Source: JBAYST01 sp034932745
GTDB taxonomy: Bacteria; Bacillota_I; Bacilli_A; RFN20; CAG-826
Direction of reading: 5' to 3'
DNA: 64,000 nucleotides
Assembly (NCBI GenBank): GCA_034932745.1
Contig: JAYFOJ010000003.1
Location: forward strand, 62,001 to 126,000
Below the pieces are notes generated by a model that saw only the letters and a program-made list of their open reading frames with translations, ran no database searches and was not told the DNA's origin. Positions 33,802 through 43,333 of this stretch are shown piece by piece. The first letter of the stretch is position 1. Every line of letters begins with the position of its first letter. Both the position numbers and the translations under genes were made by a program.

Positions 33802-34338
33802 ATGAAAAAAGCTCTTCTTTTATTCCCAGCTTTGTTACTAGTTTTGGGGGCTTGCAATACTAGCAACCCACAAAACAGTGCATCTGAAAGCGGTGGTAAT
33901 CACGCGAGTACAAGCGAGACAGAAGGACCTAGTCAGGAACTAGCAAATGTAGCAATCAATAAGGCTATTCCAACTGGCTGGACTTACATCTCAAACAATC
34001 CAGAGACCTATCCAGATCCAGCATTCTATAGTGTTGGCTCATTGAAATTGAACTTTGCTGGTATGGGAATTCAATCTCCTGCTTTCGGTTCTAGTGCTAA
34101 GACCGTAAAGTTGGTTGGAACATTGAATACAAATACTAAAACAGAAGGCGATGCAACAACAATAGCGGTCGAAGATATGTCTGGAACTATCTTGGCCAGC
34201 AAGATGTTCTCTGCCACTGGCTTAACTACTTTTGATGAAACATTAACCCTTACGACCAAAAAGACTCAATTCAAAATTATCTTAACGGCTAATAAGGGAT
34301 ACAACATCGGTCTTGCGACCATTGTCGTCAATAGCTAA
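33802..34338 (+). CDS. Small lipoprotein of unknown function
   Basis: 178 residues. Signal peptide MKKALLLFPALLLVLGAC (lipobox LGAC, Cys18), a short Ser/Asn/Glu-rich spacer (about 19-45), then one beta-rich domain of about 130 residues (LKLNFAGMGIQSPAFGSSAKTVKLVGTL is its core). GGAGGA precedes the ATG at 33802; the frame is open upstream but only this start gives a signal peptide. No family recognised. A strong terminator follows. Confidence 0.85.
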   Translation: MKKALLLFPALLLVLGACNTSNPQNSASESGGNHASTSETEGPSQELANVAINKAIPTGWTYISNNPETYPDPAFYSVGSLKLNFAGMGIQSPAFGSSAKTVKLVGTLNTNTKTEGDATTIAVEDMSGTILASKMFSATGLTTFDETLTLTTKKTQFKIILTANKGYNIGLATIVVNS

Positions 34339-34357
34339 TTTCTACTCTATAATCAAG

Positions 34358-34389
34358 AGGATTGCGGTTAACTCCGCAATCCTTTTTTT
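34358..34389 (+). terminator. Intrinsic terminator before rel
   Basis: AGGATTGCGG / CCGCAATCCT, perfect 10-bp GC-containing stem with a 6-base loop and seven Ts. Confidence 0.92.
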
Positions 34390-34419
34390 ACTACTCTTTA
34401 TATTTATTTGGTAAAATAA

Positions 34420-34425
34420 TATAAT
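34420..34425 (+). promoter_or_regulatory. -10 element of rel, near-leaderless
   Basis: TATAAT ending nine bases before ATG 34435, giving a predicted leader of three bases. No Shine-Dalgarno; -35 match is weak (TTTATA at 34397-34402). Confidence 0.5.
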
Positions 34426-34434
34426 CAATTAACT

Positions 34435-36648
34435 ATGGAAGAGAATAAAGTTTTAAAAGTAAATGGCGGTTATCCACTTCATACCTTCGAAGATTTGAAG
34501 TCTGTTTTTGACGTTTATATTTCGAATGAAGAAGACCGCAATAGCATCCGTAGAGCTTACGATTTCGTCATTGAAAAACATAAAGGCCAATTAAGAAAAA
34601 GCGGTGAGCCATACTATCACCATTTAATAGAAGTAGCCTATATTTTAGCCACTCTTAGAGGTGGACCTGCGACAATATGTGCTGGACTTCTTCACGATGT
34701 CGTCGAAGACACTGATGTTACGGTCGAAGAAATCGAGGCTAAATGGGGCAGCGATGTTGCAAAAATAGTCGGTGCTTTAACAAAGATTCAAAGATTAAAA
34801 TTATCGAAGATAAACTCTGAAGATTTCGAAGCCGAAGATCATCGTAAAATATTCTTAGGCATGGCCCAAGATGTCCGTGTTATCTTGGTAAAACTAGCAG
34901 ATCGTCTTCACAATATGAGAACTTTGGAGGCCTTACCTCCAGATCGACAAATCGCACTTAGTAGAGAGACTCTCGATGTTTTTGTGCCAATTGCACATCG
35001 CCTAGGTATTAATATCATTAAAAGCGAACTCGAAGATTTGTGTTTAAAGTATCTCGAGCCTGAAAAGTTTGAAGAAATTGTTCGTTTATTAAATAAAAGA
35101 AGTCGCGCGAGCAAGAAATCATTAGTCGCTCTTAGCAAAAGAATTGCTGATATTTTGTTCGAGCATAATATTCCTTTTGAAGTCAAATCAAGAGTGAAAT
35201 CGATCTATTCAATTTACGAGAAAATGTATCATAAGGGTAAAGCGTTTGACGAAATATACGATGTTTTAGCTTTAAGAATTATTTGTGATACCGAATTACA
35301 ATGTTATGAAGTACTTGGTCTAATTCATCAAGTTTATCGACCGATACCTGGCCGCTTTAAAGACTATATTGCAATGCCAAAACCAAACATGTATCAATCA
35401 TTACATACGTCAATTGTATCTGGCGATGGTAATGTCTACGAAATACAGATTAGAACAAAAGAAATGGATCAAACCGCCGAGTCTGGAATTGCTGCGCACT
35501 GGGCATATAAAGAAGGATCGTATAACGCACAAAAAGAACAAAAAGAAATCGAGAATCAATTACACTGGTTTAGAGACTTCGTTTCGATGAGCGGCGAGCA
35601 AGATGAAAACGCGCAAGAATACATGGATTCTTTAACTAATGATATTTTCGGCGCGAATGTTTATGTCTTTACTCCAAAAGGAAAAGTGGTAGAACTTCCA
35701 AACGGGGCAACTCCTCTTGATTTTGCCTATAAGATTCATACTCATGTCGGAGATAGTGCGACCGGTGCCATCGTGAATAAAATCATGGTGCCGCTTAATA
35801 CCAAACTAAAGACTGGCGATATGGTCGAAATTAGAACCAGTAAAAATCCATCTGGACCAAATTCTCGCTGGCTCGATTTTGTTGTGACCTCACATGCTAA
35901 GGCATGTATCAGGAAGTACTTAATTAAGAAAAACGCTGATATTATGCGCGAAGAAAACATTTCAAAAGCAAAAGGCGTTTGTCTTGATGCTTTTAGAGAA
36001 AGAGGAGTGACCAACGAGACAGAAATGATGAATTTTATTTCTGATAAGAAAGTCCTCGATAACTTTAACTTTCCAAATGTCGACGAATTACTTCTTGGGG
36101 TAGCGGTAAGAAAACCGACGCCAAGCGCAATCGTTGATTTCCTCGGTCTAAAAAGAATTAATCCAAATCCAATCGTCAATAAAGGCAAACAGATTAGTAA
36201 CGATGACTTACCAGTTTATTGTAAAGGTGTCGGCAAGATTGCTATTAGTTTAGCCTCATGTTGTACTCCAATTCCTGGAGACGATATTGTCGGTTATATT
36301 ACCAAAGGTAAAGGCATTACTGTTCATAGAACAAATTGTCCTAATATCGCAAACGAAAAAGTGAGATTAATATCGGTTTTCTGGAAAGATAATTTAGGTG
36401 AGCAAACTTATCCAGTCGATATCATCGTCGAAGCTAGCGATCGGCCTTCTTTACTGGCTGATGTGCTGAATGTTTTAAGTTCACAGAAAATAACTTGTAC
36501 TAGTGTTCATGCGAAATTGAACACGACAACATATATTACCAATGTAAATCTCACCATTTATGTCACTAATACAGACAAACTTAATAGTGTATTCAATCTA
36601 ATCGCGAATGTTTCTGGCGTTTTAAAGATTTCTCGTTTAATTCATTAA
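34435..36648 (+). CDS. relA: Bifunctional (p)ppGpp synthase/hydrolase Rel
   Basis: 737 residues, full length. HD hydrolase domain at about 50-200 with GLLHDVVEDTD and KLADRLHNMRT intact; synthetase domain at about 240-350 with GRFKDYIAMPKPNMYQSLH; TGS domain at about 400-465 (VYVFTPKGKVVELPNGATPLDFAY); helical and Cys-containing region (SCCTPIPGD) and a C-terminal ACT domain (about 660-737). Intact HD motifs mean it can both make and break the alarmone. In Bacillus apt lies just upstream; here three lipoprotein genes take that place. Likely transcribed with almost no leader. Confidence 0.96.
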   Translation: MEENKVLKVNGGYPLHTFEDLKSVFDVYISNEEDRNSIRRAYDFVIEKHKGQLRKSGEPYYHHLIEVAYILATLRGGPATICAGLLHDVVEDTDVTVEEIEAKWGSDVAKIVGALTKIQRLKLSKINSEDFEAEDHRKIFLGMAQDVRVILVKLADRLHNMRTLEALPPDRQIALSRETLDVFVPIAHRLGINIIKSELEDLCLKYLEPEKFEEIVRLLNKRSRASKKSLVALSKRIADILFEHNIPFEVKSRVKSIYSIYEKMYHKGKAFDEIYDVLALRIICDTELQCYEVLGLIHQVYRPIPGRFKDYIAMPKPNMYQSLHTSIVSGDGNVYEIQIRTKEMDQTAESGIAAHWAYKEGSYNAQKEQKEIENQLHWFRDFVSMSGEQDENAQEYMDSLTNDIFGANVYVFTPKGKVVELPNGATPLDFAYKIHTHVGDSATGAIVNKIMVPLNTKLKTGDMVEIRTSKNPSGPNSRWLDFVVTSHAKACIRKYLIKKNADIMREENISKAKGVCLDAFRERGVTNETEMMNFISDKKVLDNFNFPNVDELLLGVAVRKPTPSAIVDFLGLKRINPNPIVNKGKQISNDDLPVYCKGVGKIAISLASCCTPIPGDDIVGYITKGKGITVHRTNCPNIANEKVRLISVFWKDNLGEQTYPVDIIVEASDRPSLLADVLNVLSSQKITCTSVHAKLNTTTYITNVNLTIYVTNTDKLNSVFNLIANVSGVLKISRLIH

Positions 36649-36673
36649 TAATAAGATTATATCTTATATATCT

Positions 36674-36702
36674 TTGACTTACTTATCGTCGGTTTGTATA
36701 AT
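36674..36702 (+). promoter_or_regulatory. Promoter of hisS-aspS
   Basis: TTGACT at 36674-36679 and TATAAT at 36697-36702, 17-bp spacer, near consensus. The short leader contains an AT-rich hairpin (AATAAATAAG / CTTATTTATT, 36714-36739). Confidence 0.8.
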
Positions 36703-36752
36703 TAGCATGCATAATAAATAAGGTCTTCTTATTTATTGAAAGGACGATTGAT

Positions 36753-38087
36753 ATGGATATTAAAAATGTAAAAGGAACGCACGATATCATCCTCGAAGAG
36801 GCTAAGGCCTACGATAAAATTGAAATGACGATGAAATCTTTTGCGGAAGCTTTTTGTTTTTCTGAATTCAGAACGCCAGTCATTGAACCATCTGAGCTAT
36901 TTCAAAGAAGCGTCGGTGAATCTTCTGATGTCGTTAGAAAAGAGATGTACACCTTCCTCGATAAAGGCGATCGTTTATTAGCTTTAAGACCAGAATTTAC
37001 CGCTGGAATCGTGAGAAGTTTCGTTAATAACAAATTATATGCAACACGAGATTTACCATTAAAAGCATATTATTCTGGACCAGTATTCCGCTACGAAAGA
37101 CCACAGCAAGGAAGATATCGTCAATTCCACCAATTCGGAGTTGAAAGCCTTGGAGTAGAAAACGTCCTTAATGATGTCGAGTCATTATTCCTCGGTTACG
37201 TTATCTTAACCGCTTTAGGTTTAGAGAATGTTACATTGAAGATTAATACATTAGGCGACGCTTCAAGTAGAGAAGCCTATCGAAATGCTTTAAAAGGATA
37301 TTTCGAAAGTCATATCAAAGATATGTGTGATGATTGCAAGGTTCGCTATGAAGTCAATCCTTTAAGGATTCTTGACTGCAAAGTGCCTAGTGATCACGAG
37401 ATTGTTTTAGGAGCGCCAAAGATGAGCGATTACTTATCTAGCGAAGCTAAAGCAAAGTTTAATAAAGTGTTAATCGCTCTAGATGAAATGAATATTCCTT
37501 ACGAAATCGATGATACATTGGTAAGAGGACTAGATTACTATTCTGAATTAGTCTTCGAATATCACTATACATCGAAAAAAGGTGTCAACTATGGCGCAAT
37601 TGGTGCCGGTGGACATTACGATAACTTGGTCGAAGAATTAGATGGGCCAAAAATGGCGGGTGTCGGATTCTCGTTTGGAATCGAAAGAGTCTACTCTGTC
37701 TTAAAAGATGATGGTTTATTAGATGACATCGTCGACGATATCGACATCTATGTCATGCCGCTAAGCGAAAAAGCAAAGAATCAAGCCTTCTATTTAACTT
37801 CTGGACTAAGAACATCTGGTTATAAAACCGAGATTAATCTAGTCGATTCAAAGATGGCTAATATGTTTAAAAAGGCTGATAGACGTGGTGCTAAGCTTGG
37901 AATTATCATCGGAGATGATGAAATAGCTAATGGTACTGTTATCGTCAAAGACCTAGCAAAGAAAGAACAAGAAGAAGTAGCGATAGATGATTTACTCGAT
38001 AAAGTCGATGCATTCTTCGGCGAAGGTCAAGATGAATGTTGCTGCGGCGATGGCGAATGCCATTGTCACGATCACGAGGGAGAATAA
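36753..38087 (+). CDS. hisS: Histidyl-tRNA synthetase with Cys/His-rich tail
   Basis: 444 residues against about 420-430 normally. Class II motifs are present: PVIEPSELFQRSVG (motif 1 region), FRYERPQQGRYRQFHQFGVE (motif 2), VRGLDYYSELVFEY (histidine A box) and AGVGFSFGIERV (motif 3). The anticodon-binding domain spans about 330-420. After it comes an unusual tail, DECCCGDGECHCHDHEGE (about 427-444), with five Cys and three His, a likely metal-binding appendage that HisRS normally lacks. The upstream promoter is strong. aspS follows three bases later as in Bacillus. Confidence 0.96.
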   Translation: MDIKNVKGTHDIILEEAKAYDKIEMTMKSFAEAFCFSEFRTPVIEPSELFQRSVGESSDVVRKEMYTFLDKGDRLLALRPEFTAGIVRSFVNNKLYATRDLPLKAYYSGPVFRYERPQQGRYRQFHQFGVESLGVENVLNDVESLFLGYVILTALGLENVTLKINTLGDASSREAYRNALKGYFESHIKDMCDDCKVRYEVNPLRILDCKVPSDHEIVLGAPKMSDYLSSEAKAKFNKVLIALDEMNIPYEIDDTLVRGLDYYSELVFEYHYTSKKGVNYGAIGAGGHYDNLVEELDGPKMAGVGFSFGIERVYSVLKDDGLLDDIVDDIDIYVMPLSEKAKNQAFYLTSGLRTSGYKTEINLVDSKMANMFKKADRRGAKLGIIIGDDEIANGTVIVKDLAKKEQEEVAIDDLLDKVDAFFGEGQDECCCGDGECHCHDHEGE

Positions 38088-38090
38088 TAA

Positions 38091-39815
38091 ATGAAAAGAA
38101 CCTGTTGGAATACAGAATTATCGATTAAGAATGTCGGTCAAGAAGTTTCATTGATCGGCTGGGTAAGCAAAAGAAGAGATTTAGGCTCGATTGTTTTTAT
38201 TGACCTAAGAGACCGCTCTGGAATTATTCAAATCATGGTTAAAGATGGCATTAAAATGCCAGATATCAGAAATGAATACGTAATCAGAGTCGAAGGAAAA
38301 GTCAGTAAGAAAGATATCCCGAATAAGAATCTAAAGACTGGAGATATCGAAATCATCGCCTCTAAAATCGAACTAATCAATACCGCGAATACAACTCCTA
38401 TCATCATAGATGATAAGACGGATGCTCTAGAGGATACGAGACTTAAATATCGTTATCTAGATTTAAGACGTCCAATGATGCAACATTATCTCGACGTTCG
38501 TCATTTGATTAAAATGACAACCCATGAATATCTAAGCAAAGAAAAATTCATCGAAGTAGAGACTCCAATACTTACTCTTTCTACTCCAGAAGGCGCAAGG
38601 GAGTACTTCGTTCCTTCAAGATTGCATCATGGTTCTTTCTATGCTTTGCCACAAAGCCCACAAATCTTTAAACAATTACTAATGATTGGCGGTCTAGAAA
38701 GATATTATCAGATTGCTCGTTGCTTTAGAGATGAAGATTTAAGAGCAGATCGTCAGCCAGATTTCACCCAAATCGATATCGAAACCTCGTTCTTGGATCA
38801 AGATGAATTTCTTACTTTAGCCGAGGGCTTAATCGAAAAGATTTTTAAAACAGTTATTAACTATGATGTAAAACTTCCGCTTAGAAGACTTCCTTATAAG
38901 GAAGCAATTGAAGTTTATGGTAGTGATAAGCCAGATACTAGATTTGATTTAAAACTCCACGATTGTCTAAAAGTATTAAAGAACTGTGCTTTTGATGGAT
39001 TTAAAGACGTCGAAGACATCAGAGCAATTGTCGTTCCTAATGCCGCTAGTGAGACCTCTCGCAAAGTTATCGATGAGTTAGGGATGGAAGCTAAGAAATT
39101 CGGTTTAAAAGGAATAGTGGTGCTCAAATTTGAAGGTGGAGCTTTACAAGGCAGCTTTGTTAAATTCCTTTCAAGCGAAGAGCAATCTGGACTAATTACT
39201 CTTTTAAACTTAAAAGAGAATGACCTAGTTTTATTATCAGGCGGCCAAAAGGCTCGTGTATGTGCCTTACTAGGAGCATTAAGAACCAGTTATGCCCGCA
39301 AACTCAATCTTATTAAACCAAATACCTATGACCTATTATGGGTTGTCGATTTCCCATTATTCGAAAAAGAACTCGACACCGGTAAGATAACATCTTCACA
39401 CCATCCTTTCACAAGACCGCGCGACGAGGATTTGAAATACCTAGATAGCGATCCAACCAAAGTCTTAAGCTATGCTTATGACATCGTTATAAACGGCTAT
39501 GAAGCCGGTGGTGGAACATTAAGAATCTACGACCAAAAGATTCAAAGAAAAATGTTCGAAATTCTTGGATTCTCAGATGATGATATCAAGCGTAAATTCG
39601 GGTTCTTTATCGATGCTTTCCAATATGGAACACCTCCACATGCAGGCATGGCGTTTGGCTTAGATCGATTAACAATGATTCTCAGCGGAACTGACAATAT
39701 TAGAGACGTAATTGCATTCCCTAAGAACCTCGCTGGCGTATGTCCGATGAGTGGTGCACCTTCGACCATTGAACAAAATCAATTAGATGATTTAGGGATT
39801 GCTCTTGTTAAATAA
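38091..39815 (+). CDS. aspS: Aspartyl-tRNA synthetase
   Basis: 574 residues, bacterial type. OB-fold anticodon domain (about 1-105), class II core with motif 1 region PEGAREYFVPSR, motif 2 ARCFRDEDLRADRQPDFTQID, the bacterial insertion domain (about 290-400), and motif 3 GMAFGLDRLTMIL. The gene is expressed from the hisS promoter; GAGGG lies in the hisS end. The bacterial type often also aspartylates tRNA-Asn if asparaginyl-tRNA synthetase is missing, which cannot be judged here. Confidence 0.97.
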   Translation: MKRTCWNTELSIKNVGQEVSLIGWVSKRRDLGSIVFIDLRDRSGIIQIMVKDGIKMPDIRNEYVIRVEGKVSKKDIPNKNLKTGDIEIIASKIELINTANTTPIIIDDKTDALEDTRLKYRYLDLRRPMMQHYLDVRHLIKMTTHEYLSKEKFIEVETPILTLSTPEGAREYFVPSRLHHGSFYALPQSPQIFKQLLMIGGLERYYQIARCFRDEDLRADRQPDFTQIDIETSFLDQDEFLTLAEGLIEKIFKTVINYDVKLPLRRLPYKEAIEVYGSDKPDTRFDLKLHDCLKVLKNCAFDGFKDVEDIRAIVVPNAASETSRKVIDELGMEAKKFGLKGIVVLKFEGGALQGSFVKFLSSEEQSGLITLLNLKENDLVLLSGGQKARVCALLGALRTSYARKLNLIKPNTYDLLWVVDFPLFEKELDTGKITSSHHPFTRPRDEDLKYLDSDPTKVLSYAYDIVINGYEAGGGTLRIYDQKIQRKMFEILGFSDDDIKRKFGFFIDAFQYGTPPHAGMAFGLDRLTMILSGTDNIRDVIAFPKNLAGVCPMSGAPSTIEQNQLDDLGIALVK

Positions 39816-39868
39816 GACAATTACCAAATTATAACTAAAAAACTACTAATTTAAGGAGAAAAAGACAA

Positions 39869-41848
39869 ATGGTAGACAACAAGAACATTGACAATTTATC
39901 AATCACAACGATTAGATCGCTATGCATTGATGGTATTAACAAGGCCAACTCTGGCCATCCCGGAATGGCTTTAGGAAGTGCTCCGATTCTCTATACTTTA
40001 TGGACTAAACATCTCATCGCTAATCCTGACGATCCAACATGGATTAATCGCGACCGTTTTGTCCTTAGCGCTGGTCACGCGAGCATGCTCTTATATACGA
40101 TGCTTCATTTAAGTGGATATCAAGTGACGATGGATGACTTAAAGAGTTTCCGTCAACTTGGTTCAAAGACTCCTGGACATCCAGAATTCGGACACACAAT
40201 TGGCGTTGATGCAACGGCTGGGCCTTTAGCCCAAGGTATTGCTCAAGCAGTTGGTATGGCCATGGCTGAACAGGCTTTAGCCGCCCAATATATTGAAGGA
40301 AACAAACTAGTCGATCACTTCACATACGTATTATGCGGTGATGGTTGCTTAGAAGAAGGATTGTCCCAAGAGGCTATTTCTCTAGCAGGACATCAAAAAC
40401 TCAATAAATTAATTCTATTCTACGATGCTAACAAGGTCACACTTGATGGCGGCCTCGATTTATCTTTTTCTGAAAATGTCAAAGGACGTTTTGAAGCTTC
40501 GGAATGGAATGTTATCGAAATATTAGACGGAAATGATATCAATACAATTGATAAAGCAATAATTGAGGCTAAAAAGAGCAAAGATAAACCAACTCTCATT
40601 ATGGTTCATACCATTATCGGTTTTGGCTCATCAAAGCAAGGAACTAGTAAAGTACATGGTTCACCTTTAGGAATGGAAGATGGAAAAAAGACCAAAGTCG
40701 AAGTATATGGATTTGATCACGAAGACTTCTATGTTCCAACGGAAGTGTATGAAAACTTTAAGAATACTTTCATTAAAAGAGGTCATAAGGCTTACGAGAA
40801 CTACAACAAGACTTTAGATGAATACAAAAAGAAGAATTCGGTTGAGTTAGACAAATTCTTGAGTCTAAAAGACTGGGACGTCACAAAATATCTTCCAGAA
40901 GAGATTCCAGAACTCGTCAAGGGTTCAAGTGAATCGACGAGAAATGCTTCTGGTAAAGCACTAAATGCTTATATGTTATCTATTCCTAACTTAATGGGTG
41001 GATCCGCCGACGTGGCTGGCTCGGTTATGACCAAATTGAATGGCGGGACTAATTTTGAACCGACTACGAGATACGGACACAATATCAACTGGGGCATTCG
41101 CGAATTCGGAATGGCTTGTGCTCAAAACGGCATGCTCCTTCATGGCGGAGTAAGAACATATGTTGGATGTTTCTTAGTCTTTGCTGATTATATGAAGTCT
41201 GCTATTAGAACGGCTTGCTTAAGCAAGTTACCAGCAATTTACTTATTCTCGCACGATAGTATTGCTGTTGGTGAAGATGGTCCAACCCATCAACCAATCG
41301 AACACTTAGCGATGCTTCGTTCCTTGCCAAATATTAATGTCATTCGTCCATGTGATGAAAGAGAGACATACACAGCTTGGAAGATTGCTTTAAAGAGCAA
41401 GCATACGCCTTCGGCGCTCGCTTTATCTCGTCAAAACTTGCCATTACTCGACGGATCATCAGATGAAGGTGCAAGTAAGGGCGGATATATAATCTCCAAA
41501 GAACACAAGAATGCCGTCATCGACGTCATCGCTACTGGTAGTGAAGTTTCACTAGCGGTTGCGGCTCAAAAGAAACTATTAGAGGAAGGCATCGATGTTA
41601 GAGTCATCTCAATGCCATGTATAGAAATATTTGACAGTCAAAGCGAAGCTTACAAGAACGAAGTGCTTCACCTTCCATATGAAAAACGAGTATCGATTGA
41701 AATGTTGTCGACATTCGGTTGGGCGAGATTAGCAAAATTCAACATGGGTATTGATACCTTTGGAACTTCGGCTCCTGCCAAAGCAGCAATTGAACACTTT
41801 GGATTTACGGTCGACAAAGCCGTCGAATTCATCAAAAAAGCGATTTAA
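39869..41848 (+). CDS. tkt: Transketolase
   Basis: 659 residues, full length. N-terminal thiamine diphosphate domain with GHPGMALGSAP and GDGCLEEGLSQEA (metal/diphosphate motif), central pyrimidine domain with the catalytic Glu region GIREFGMACAQNGM and HDSIAVGEDGPTHQPIE, and a C-terminal domain. It transfers two-carbon units in the non-oxidative pentose phosphate pathway. AAGGAG precedes the ATG. Not part of an obvious operon; a terminator follows. Confidence 0.97.
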   Translation: MVDNKNIDNLSITTIRSLCIDGINKANSGHPGMALGSAPILYTLWTKHLIANPDDPTWINRDRFVLSAGHASMLLYTMLHLSGYQVTMDDLKSFRQLGSKTPGHPEFGHTIGVDATAGPLAQGIAQAVGMAMAEQALAAQYIEGNKLVDHFTYVLCGDGCLEEGLSQEAISLAGHQKLNKLILFYDANKVTLDGGLDLSFSENVKGRFEASEWNVIEILDGNDINTIDKAIIEAKKSKDKPTLIMVHTIIGFGSSKQGTSKVHGSPLGMEDGKKTKVEVYGFDHEDFYVPTEVYENFKNTFIKRGHKAYENYNKTLDEYKKKNSVELDKFLSLKDWDVTKYLPEEIPELVKGSSESTRNASGKALNAYMLSIPNLMGGSADVAGSVMTKLNGGTNFEPTTRYGHNINWGIREFGMACAQNGMLLHGGVRTYVGCFLVFADYMKSAIRTACLSKLPAIYLFSHDSIAVGEDGPTHQPIEHLAMLRSLPNINVIRPCDERETYTAWKIALKSKHTPSALALSRQNLPLLDGSSDEGASKGGYIISKEHKNAVIDVIATGSEVSLAVAAQKKLLEEGIDVRVISMPCIEIFDSQSEAYKNEVLHLPYEKRVSIEMLSTFGWARLAKFNMGIDTFGTSAPAKAAIEHFGFTVDKAVEFIKKAI

Positions 41849-41862
41849 TTCATTAACTTTTA

Positions 41863-41897
41863 TAAAAGCGGTGGGTTTATTCCATCGCTTTTAATTT
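41863..41897 (+). terminator. Intrinsic terminator after tkt
   Basis: TAAAAGCGGTGG / CCATCGCTTTTA stem (one G-U pair) followed by an AT-rich tail. Confidence 0.75.
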
Positions 41898-41929
41898 ACA
41901 ATTTATTGCTAATTATTAAAGTTATTAGT

Positions 41930-41958
41930 TTGCATGATTACTATATATAAAATATAAT
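41930..41958 (+). promoter_or_regulatory. Promoter of the asp23-nusB-xse operon
   Basis: TTGCAT at 41930-41935 and TATAAT at 41953-41958, 17-bp spacer; ATG 41978 with GAGGAAA before it. Confidence 0.75.
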
Positions 41959-41977
41959 AATCACGAGGAAAAGACTG

Positions 41978-42319
41978 ATGGCAGAATATGTATATATCGA
42001 TAACCTAGCGAAAAAAGGAACGATTGGAATATCAAATTTAGTTTTTGAATCGATTGTTTGTGATGCGATTAATAAAATTCCTGGCATTACGGAATCGAGT
42101 AAGCGACTTAAGAGAAATCAAAAGATTCGTTTGAATAGACCAGTTAGAACATATATAAGAAGCGGTGTCGTTCATATTTGGCTTGCGGTGGATGTGAAAA
42201 ACGGAATCGATGAAAAAGAAACTGTTTCTTTACTCGAAAAAGAGATACACACAGCTTTAGATACTGCAACCGAACAAGTTCCATATGATATCGAGATTAA
42301 AATCGAAAGGCGATACTAG
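41978..42319 (+). CDS. Asp23/Gls24 family (DUF322) protein
   Basis: 113 residues of the Asp23/Gls24/YqhY family: GTIGISNLVFESIVCDAINKIPGI at the start, the central VHIWLAVDVKNG and a C-terminal IEIKIER segment. In Bacillus YqhY sits just before nusB, exactly as here, and is linked with membrane lipid metabolism; in Staphylococcus Asp23 is a membrane-associated stress protein. First gene of the operon, ten bases before the next. Confidence 0.88.
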   Translation: MAEYVYIDNLAKKGTIGISNLVFESIVCDAINKIPGITESSKRLKRNQKIRLNRPVRTYIRSGVVHIWLAVDVKNGIDEKETVSLLEKEIHTALDTATEQVPYDIEIKIERRY

Positions 42320-42328
42320 TTTTCATAA

Positions 42329-42913
42329 ATGAAAAATATAGCGAATAAGAAAAAAGAAAAAAAACCATTAACCTATGCCGAAGCCCACAACAAAGCGTTC
42401 TGGGCTTTTCATAAGTCATCGAGAATTATGATTTGGGCAGGTGTTTTAAATGTTGCTGGTCTAATAGTGGGAATTGTTCAAAGATTTACAGAAGCACTTG
42501 AACCGGCTTTCTTTATCACCGATACATACTTATCTTCAAAACTCGGCGGAAGTTTCTTCAACTTCTCTCTTTGCTTTTCGACCAATTCATTTGTTTTTAG
42601 ATTATTTGAGGCGATGAATTTGGGAGATGTTGGTTTCTTATCGATTATCATCGGAATAGCGATTCTATTCACTGCTGGAGCAGTACTTCTTGGAGTTTTT
42701 GCTTCGCAAGGTAAGAAATGGGCGCTCGTTGGAGAAGTCGTGTTTTATATCTTTGATATGGCGATGATTATCCCTTGCTATTTAATCGGAGAAGCAATTA
42801 TTTACTTATGGATCATGATTGGACTCCACGTCATCATATTAGGTTTTCTTGGAGTCGCAATTTATCAATATTACAACCTTTTCACAATCGAAAAGATTTA
42901 TAAGAAAGACTGA
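42329..42913 (+). CDS. Hypothetical four-helix membrane protein
   Basis: 194 residues with a basic N-terminus (NKKKEKKPLTYAEA) and about four membrane helices (near 30-50, 95-120, 125-145, 150-175). No domain recognised. It lies between the Asp23-like gene and nusB in the same operon, where Bacillus has no equivalent, so it may be an anchor or partner for the Asp23-like protein (inference by analogy to AmaP, the anchor of Asp23). No strong Shine-Dalgarno. The stop codon is TGA. Confidence 0.75.
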   Translation: MKNIANKKKEKKPLTYAEAHNKAFWAFHKSSRIMIWAGVLNVAGLIVGIVQRFTEALEPAFFITDTYLSSKLGGSFFNFSLCFSTNSFVFRLFEAMNLGDVGFLSIIIGIAILFTAGAVLLGVFASQGKKWALVGEVVFYIFDMAMIIPCYLIGEAIIYLWIMIGLHVIILGFLGVAIYQYYNLFTIEKIYKKD

Positions 42914-42925
42914 GGCAAGAACATC

Positions 42926-43333
42926 ATGGAATTGACAAGAAACAAGCAGCACGAAGTGGCGATGAATATTATTTATCAGGCACTGACATATCTAGATATG
43001 GGAGAAGACTTTGACATCAAGGGATTAATCGCGACCAATTTGGATACAACTTTTGAAGATGCAGATATTTACGTAAAGCAAGTTACCGTTTCGGCAATTC
43101 TTCATCGAGAAGAAGCAATAGAGGCCTTTAGTAAGAATCTTAAAAACTGGAAGTTCTCTAGACTTGCAAGATTAATGCAAGCAATCTTATTCTTATCATA
43201 TTCTCATTTTTACTATGTAAAAGACGTCGATAAGAAAGTTGTTATCAATGTCGCTGTCGTCTTATCAAAGAAATATCTGAATGAAACCGATTACAAATTC
43301 GTCAACGCGATATTGGAGAACACTCTTAAATGA
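42926..43333 (+). CDS. nusB: Transcription antitermination factor NusB
   Basis: 135 residues, typical helical NusB. The conserved C-terminal segment KVVINVAVVLSKKYLNETDYKFVNAILENTL is present with small variations. It binds boxA RNA with NusE (S10) for rRNA antitermination. Its TGA stop overlaps the ATG of xseA (ATGA), so the two are coupled. Length confirms TGA as stop in this organism. Confidence 0.92.
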   Translation: MELTRNKQHEVAMNIIYQALTYLDMGEDFDIKGLIATNLDTTFEDADIYVKQVTVSAILHREEAIEAFSKNLKNWKFSRLARLMQAILFLSYSHFYYVKDVDKKVVINVAVVLSKKYLNETDYKFVNAILENTLK

